Shown here one piece after another: positions 13,904 to 16,675 of a stretch of 16,675 nucleotides of DNA. The stretch comes from Clostridia bacterium (GTDB lineage Bacteria > Bacillota_A > Clostridia > Christensenellales > Borkfalkiaceae). The first letter of the stretch is position 1, and every line of letters starts with the position of its first letter. The notes under the pieces were generated by a model. It was not told the DNA's origin and made no database searches. It saw nothing but the letters and a program-made list of their open reading frames with translations. Location of the stretch: contig JAFVQP010000199.1 in the NCBI GenBank assembly GCA_017504735.1, positions 1 through 16,675 on the forward strand. Reading direction: 5' to 3'. Made by a program: the position numbers and the translations under genes.

Positions 13904-14056
13904 TTAAAAAGCACCTATCGGGTTCGCGTCTTCGTCGTCCCAATCGCCATTGTTGTCATCTGCATAAGAAGTACGGATGGCATCTTCTTCAGGAAACATT
14001 ACAATTTCCAGCATCCAAGGCATATATTTAATTTTTTGTTCGTCTTTCATAATCAT
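13904..14056 (-). CDS. Short acidic protein ahead of the secreted-protein gene
   Basis: A 50-residue ORF starting MIMKDEQ, with AAGGA just 4 nt before its first ATG and 10 nt before the second (14050, 48 residues); either may be used. The N-terminal half contains PWMLEIVMFPEEDAIRTS. The rest is very acidic and Asn/Gly-rich (YADDNNGDWDDEDANPIGAF). The P-x-x-E-h-h-x-F-x-x-E-D-x-I-x-T-S spacing reminds me of short ORFs often seen in Clostridia, but I cannot name the family. It lacks a signal peptide. It shares the promoter at 14119-14147 with the secreted-protein gene 12 nt downstream. It could be a peptide precursor, a partner of the secreted protein or a leader ORF. Confidence 0.65.
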   Translation of the reverse strand: MIMKDEQKIKYMPWMLEIVMFPEEDAIRTSYADDNNGDWDDEDANPIGAF

Positions 14057-14118
14057 ATCTTCCTTTTTTGCAAGCCAAAGTAACTTTATAGAAAATCCCA
14101 CCACATATGGTACCCCAT

Positions 14119-14147
14119 ATTATATGTTTTTCAGATAAAATTGTCAA
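14119..14147 (-). promoter_or_regulatory. Sigma-A promoter of the acidic ORF and secreted-protein unit
   Basis: On the minus strand TTGACA, 17 bp, TATAAT: both hexamers are perfect, implying strong expression. The leader is about 55-60 nt. Confidence 0.9.
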
Positions 14148-14225
14148 TCATTTTTACTAATAATTCCACACACACCCCCGTTTTGTGAAAAATGTTATCT
14201 TTTTTGATAAAAAGTTACATAATTA

Positions 14226-14257
14226 ATAAAAAAGAGGCTTATCCTTACGGATAAGCC
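14226..14257 (-). terminator. Terminator of the 238-aa gene
   Basis: On the minus strand GGCTTATCC and GGATAAGCC form a perfect 9-bp stem with a GTAA loop, followed by TCTTTTTTATT. It lies about 115 nt after the stop codon, so the 3' untranslated region is fairly long. That stretch (14258-14371) shows no gene. Confidence 0.85.
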
Positions 14258-14371
14258 GTCTTGCTTGTTAGATTTTACCCTACTGTACCCAAACAAACAC
14301 AATTATTCTCAAAAAGACAAAACGAATTATCCTCTACCTAACACAAGATGTATTTAGACCGCTTCCATTCG

Positions 14372-15088
14372 TTACGAGGTGTAATCCTCAAGAGCAGTTT
14401 TAAAGGCTTCTTGATACTCGGCTTTGACTTGGTAACAATCGTTCACATAATACCCATTGTCCGTTGCTTGGCCCCTTTCTTGCAACATAGTAAGATACAT
14501 TACACCGTCACATTCAATCATACGGAATCCGCCAAACAGCCAATATTCGTATTCCGCTACATCAAAATAACAATACGCTATATGCATCTCGCTATAATCA
14601 ATATACTGCGTGGTCTTTTCCACTTCCATAATATCCCGATAAGTAAGCCCTTCACCAAGCCTCAAAACAGTTTTTGAATCATCGCTTGCAGGATCCCCCA
14701 CAAAAACGCTAGAGATTATTTGCGTATCGTATTCGGCAATCGCCCGAAAATCTTCCCTTACAAAGAGATTCCCAGAATAATAAGCTAAAAGATTTTTCTC
14801 CGTATCAAGTTCGCTAACTCGCAACTGCGTAAATCCAGGAAAAATCCCCATATACGGAGCGTATATCGATGCTGTGGGCGTCATTTCTCCTTGTATTAAA
14901 ATCTCCACCCCAAGCTCTTCTTCATCGAGATAGAAATATTTTTCCCCATTATAGACAATGGCTTCCTCTTCTTGAATTCGTTTCACCACCGGATATTCCC
15001 CCGTCTCCGTGCAAAGGTAGACAAGCGATTGAACACAACAAACGATAAACGATAGTGCATATAAAATAACCGCGACAACATACTGCAT
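14372..15088 (-). CDS. Membrane-anchored or exported protein of unknown function
   Basis: A 238-residue protein that I do not recognise. One hydrophobic segment at residues 3-27 (VVAVILYALSFIVCCVQSLV) with almost no preceding positive charge could be a membrane anchor or an atypical signal sequence. The remainder is a soluble, acidic, Tyr-rich domain with many predicted beta strands (VYNGEKYFYLDEEEL, EYWLFGGFRMIECDGVMYL) that probably lies outside the membrane. There is no lipobox in the usual position. AAGGAGG is present but 13 nt from the ATG, which is longer than usual. It is a single-gene unit with a perfect consensus promoter and its own terminator. Confidence 0.78.
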   Translation of the reverse strand: MQYVVAVILYALSFIVCCVQSLVYLCTETGEYPVVKRIQEEEAIVYNGEKYFYLDEEELGVEILIQGEMTPTASIYAPYMGIFPGFTQLRVSELDTEKNLLAYYSGNLFVREDFRAIAEYDTQIISSVFVGDPASDDSKTVLRLGEGLTYRDIMEVEKTTQYIDYSEMHIAYCYFDVAEYEYWLFGGFRMIECDGVMYLTMLQERGQATDNGYYVNDCYQVKAEYQEAFKTALEDYTS

Positions 15089-15125
15089 AATTATGCTACA
15101 CCCTCCTTAGAATATCGCTATTTAC

Positions 15126-15154
15126 ATTATAACATAGCATATATTCTTTGTCAA
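15126..15154 (-). promoter_or_regulatory. Sigma-A promoter of the 238-aa gene
   Basis: On the minus strand TTGACA, 17 bp, TATAAT: both hexamers are perfect. Confidence 0.9.
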
Positions 15155-15221
15155 TAACCAAAATAAAAAAGGGCTAGGTTAATTTTATACACATATAGAA
15201 TAGCTTAAAACCCTTAAACAT

Positions 15222-15263
15222 AAAAGAAAAGTGTACTAAATCCGTGAGGAAATAGTACACTTT
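15222..15263 (-). terminator. Terminator of ppdK
   Basis: On the minus strand AAAGTGTACTA and TAGTACACTTT form an 11-bp stem capped by a 14-nt partly paired loop, followed by TCTTTT. T-rich sequence on the other side would also allow function on the plus strand. It is about 75 nt past the stop codon. An ATCAAACA/TGTTTGAT hairpin lies in between. Confidence 0.82.
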
Positions 15264-15337
15264 ATTTTTTAGTATTAGAGAATATCTAATTTTGTATCAA
15301 ACAGATGATTTCGCCTTGTTTGATGACACCTACGAGA

Positions 15338-16675
15338 TTAGTTGCGAGGGTTCTTAATGTTTGCCTGAGCAGCAGCCAAACGTGCGATGGGCACACGGTA
15401 AGGCGAGCAGGAAACGTAGGACAAGCCGATTTCGTGGCAGAATTCGATGGAAGAAGGATCACCACCATGTTCACCACAGATACCAAGGTGCATGTTGGGA
15501 CGGATTGCTTTACCGCCGTCAACTGCCATCTTCATAAGCTTACCAACACCCGTCGTATCCAATCTTGCGAAAGGATCGGATTCGTAAATCTTGTTTGCAT
15601 AGTATGCAGGCAAGAACTTACCAGCGTCGTCACGGGAGAAACCAAATGCCATCTGCGTAAGGTCGTTGGTACCGAAGCAGAAGAATTCTGCTTCTTTCGC
15701 GATTTCTTCAGCCGTCAAGCAAGCACGAGGAATTTCGATCATCGTACCAACTTCGTACTTGAGTGCGATACCGCTTGCTGCGATAACTTCTTCAGCCGTC
15801 TTAACAACGATATCCTTAACGAACTTCAATTCCTTTGTTTCACCCGTAAGAGGGATCATGATTTCAGGAACGAGGTTCCAATTAGGATGCTTCTTTATTA
15901 CGCTGATTGCTGCCTTGATAACTGCCTTCGTCTGCATAACTGCGATTTCAGGATAGGTTACGGACAAACGGCAACCACGGTGACCCATCATGGGGTTGAA
16001 TTCGTGCAAGCTTTCAATGATTTCCTTAATCTGAGCAACCGTCTTACCCTGTGCTTTTGCAAGAGCAGCGATGTCTTCTTCAGCGGTAGGAACGAATTCG
16101 TGAAGAGGGGGATCGAGGAAACGGATGGTTACGGGGTAACCGCCGAGTGCTTCGAACAAACCTTCGAAGTCAGCCTGCTGCATAGGTTCAATCTTAGCAA
16201 GCGCTGCTTCTCTTTCTTCAACGGTGTCGGAGCAGATCATTTCACGGAATGCGCCGATTCTCGAAGGGTCGAAGAACATGTGTTCCGTACGGCAAAGGCC
16301 GATACCCTGCGCACCGAATGCAACAGCTTGCTGTGCATCTTCGGGGCTGTCCGCGTTGGTTCTAATACCGAGTGCTTTATACTTGTCTGCAAGTTCCATA
16401 ATTCTGCCGAAGTAACCGGAGTTGGGATCTGCAGGAACAGTTTTAACCATCGTATCATAGATGTTACCCGTGGAACCGTCCAAGGAAAGCGCATCGCCTT
16501 CACGGAAGATCTTACCAGCGAGTTCGAAATATTTTTCTTCTTCGTGCATCTTGATGTCGCCGCAACCGGATACACAGCAGGTACCCATACCACGAGCAAC
16601 AACGGCTGCGTGAGAGGTCATACCGCCACGAACGGTCAAGATACCCTTCGCATATTTCATACCTTCGATATCTTC
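15338..16675 (-). CDS. ppdK: Pyruvate, phosphate dikinase, C-terminal half (gene continues past the right edge)
   Basis: Interconverts pyruvate + ATP + Pi and phosphoenolpyruvate + AMP + PPi; in anaerobes it often serves PPi-linked glycolysis. The window holds the last 445 residues of about 875. They include the swivelling phosphohistidine domain (GGMTSHAAVVARGMG; catalytic His at residue 22 of this part) and the C-terminal PEP/pyruvate-binding TIM barrel with FLDPPLHEF, MGHRGCRL, CFGTNDLTQM and GICGEHGGDP, and the active-site Cys region YVSCSPYRVPIARLAAAQA. Reading continues without a stop to the window edge (EDIEGM), so Met at 16660 is internal rather than the start. The gene ends at TAA 15338 and is followed by a terminator; its promoter is outside. 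Confidence 0.97.
   Translation of the reverse strand, partial: EDIEGMKYAKGILTVRGGMTSHAAVVARGMGTCCVSGCGDIKMHEEEKYFELAGKIFREGDALSLDGSTGNIYDTMVKTVPADPNSGYFGRIMELADKYKALGIRTNADSPEDAQQAVAFGAQGIGLCRTEHMFFDPSRIGAFREMICSDTVEEREAALAKIEPMQQADFEGLFEALGGYPVTIRFLDPPLHEFVPTAEEDIAALAKAQGKTVAQIKEIIESLHEFNPMMGHRGCRLSVTYPEIAVMQTKAVIKAAISVIKKHPNWNLVPEIMIPLTGETKELKFVKDIVVKTAEEVIAASGIALKYEVGTMIEIPRACLTAEEIAKEAEFFCFGTNDLTQMAFGFSRDDAGKFLPAYYANKIYESDPFARLDTTGVGKLMKMAVDGGKAIRPNMHLGICGEHGGDPSSIEFCHEIGLSYVSCSPYRVPIARLAAAQANIKNPRN

Noticed and set aside
14057..14104. A longer 66-residue version of the acidic ORF starting at a GTG
   Set aside because: There is no ribosome binding site before the GTG, while AAGGA lies just before the ATG at 14056.
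15168..15216. A second terminator beyond the ppdK terminator (AAGGG/CCCTT followed by T residues)
   Set aside because: The arms are only 5 bp with a loop of over 30 nt and compete with a bulged alternative, which is too weak to call.

Overview
This window looks like chromosome of a strictly anaerobic Bacillota (Clostridia-type) bacterium. The supports are consensus sigma-A promoters, strong AGGAGG-like ribosome binding sites, PcrA and NAD-dependent LigA, LuxS, pyruvate phosphate dikinase, a superoxide reductase and a rubredoxin-tailed flavoprotein. A more precise placement (for example a Christensenellales-like gut lineage) is only a guess. Every gene I support lies on the minus strand, so transcription runs from high to low coordinates. 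I see no tRNA, rRNA, CRISPR array, prophage or complete insertion sequence.

Read in the direction of transcription: the C-terminal half of ppdK enters from the right edge and ends at a terminator. Next comes an orphan membrane-anchored 238-aa protein with its own promoter and terminator. A two-gene unit follows, a short acidic protein and a 505-aa secreted protein of unknown function. Then there is a TRIC-type channel gene, and then a tight four-gene operon: RluA-type pseudouridine synthase, luxS, a nitroreductase and a TIM-barrel isomerase. A separately promoted superoxide reductase gene carries a large palindrome over its start site and is followed by a flavin reductase-rubredoxin fusion, probably its electron donor. 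The left part is housekeeping: rpsU, an orphan 134-aa protein, pcrA-ligA, and yicC-gmk (gmk runs off the left edge).

Eight promoters are readable. All have a 17-bp spacer and most end in the extended -10 form TGnTATAAT. Seven factor-independent terminators separate the units.

The most unusual feature is a repeat system in three within-operon gaps (yicC/gmk, pcrA/ligA, superoxide reductase/flavorubredoxin). An invariant octamer GTGAAGTT alternates with tiny triloop hairpins whose stems differ in sequence but keep perfect pairing, with a dominant period of 22 nt. In two of the gaps the array flips to the inverse octamer AACTTCAC at the far side, so the whole gap could fold into one branched RNA. 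The third gap also holds a GC-rich multi-hairpin block flanked by TGATACAG direct repeats and a further structured block that overlaps a stop codon. I do not recognise this system by name. Other points of interest are a Gly/Tyr/Ser-rich linker in PcrA, an almost leaderless pcrA start, a superoxide reductase that has lost its rubredoxin-like centre, and the short acidic ORF ahead of the secreted protein.
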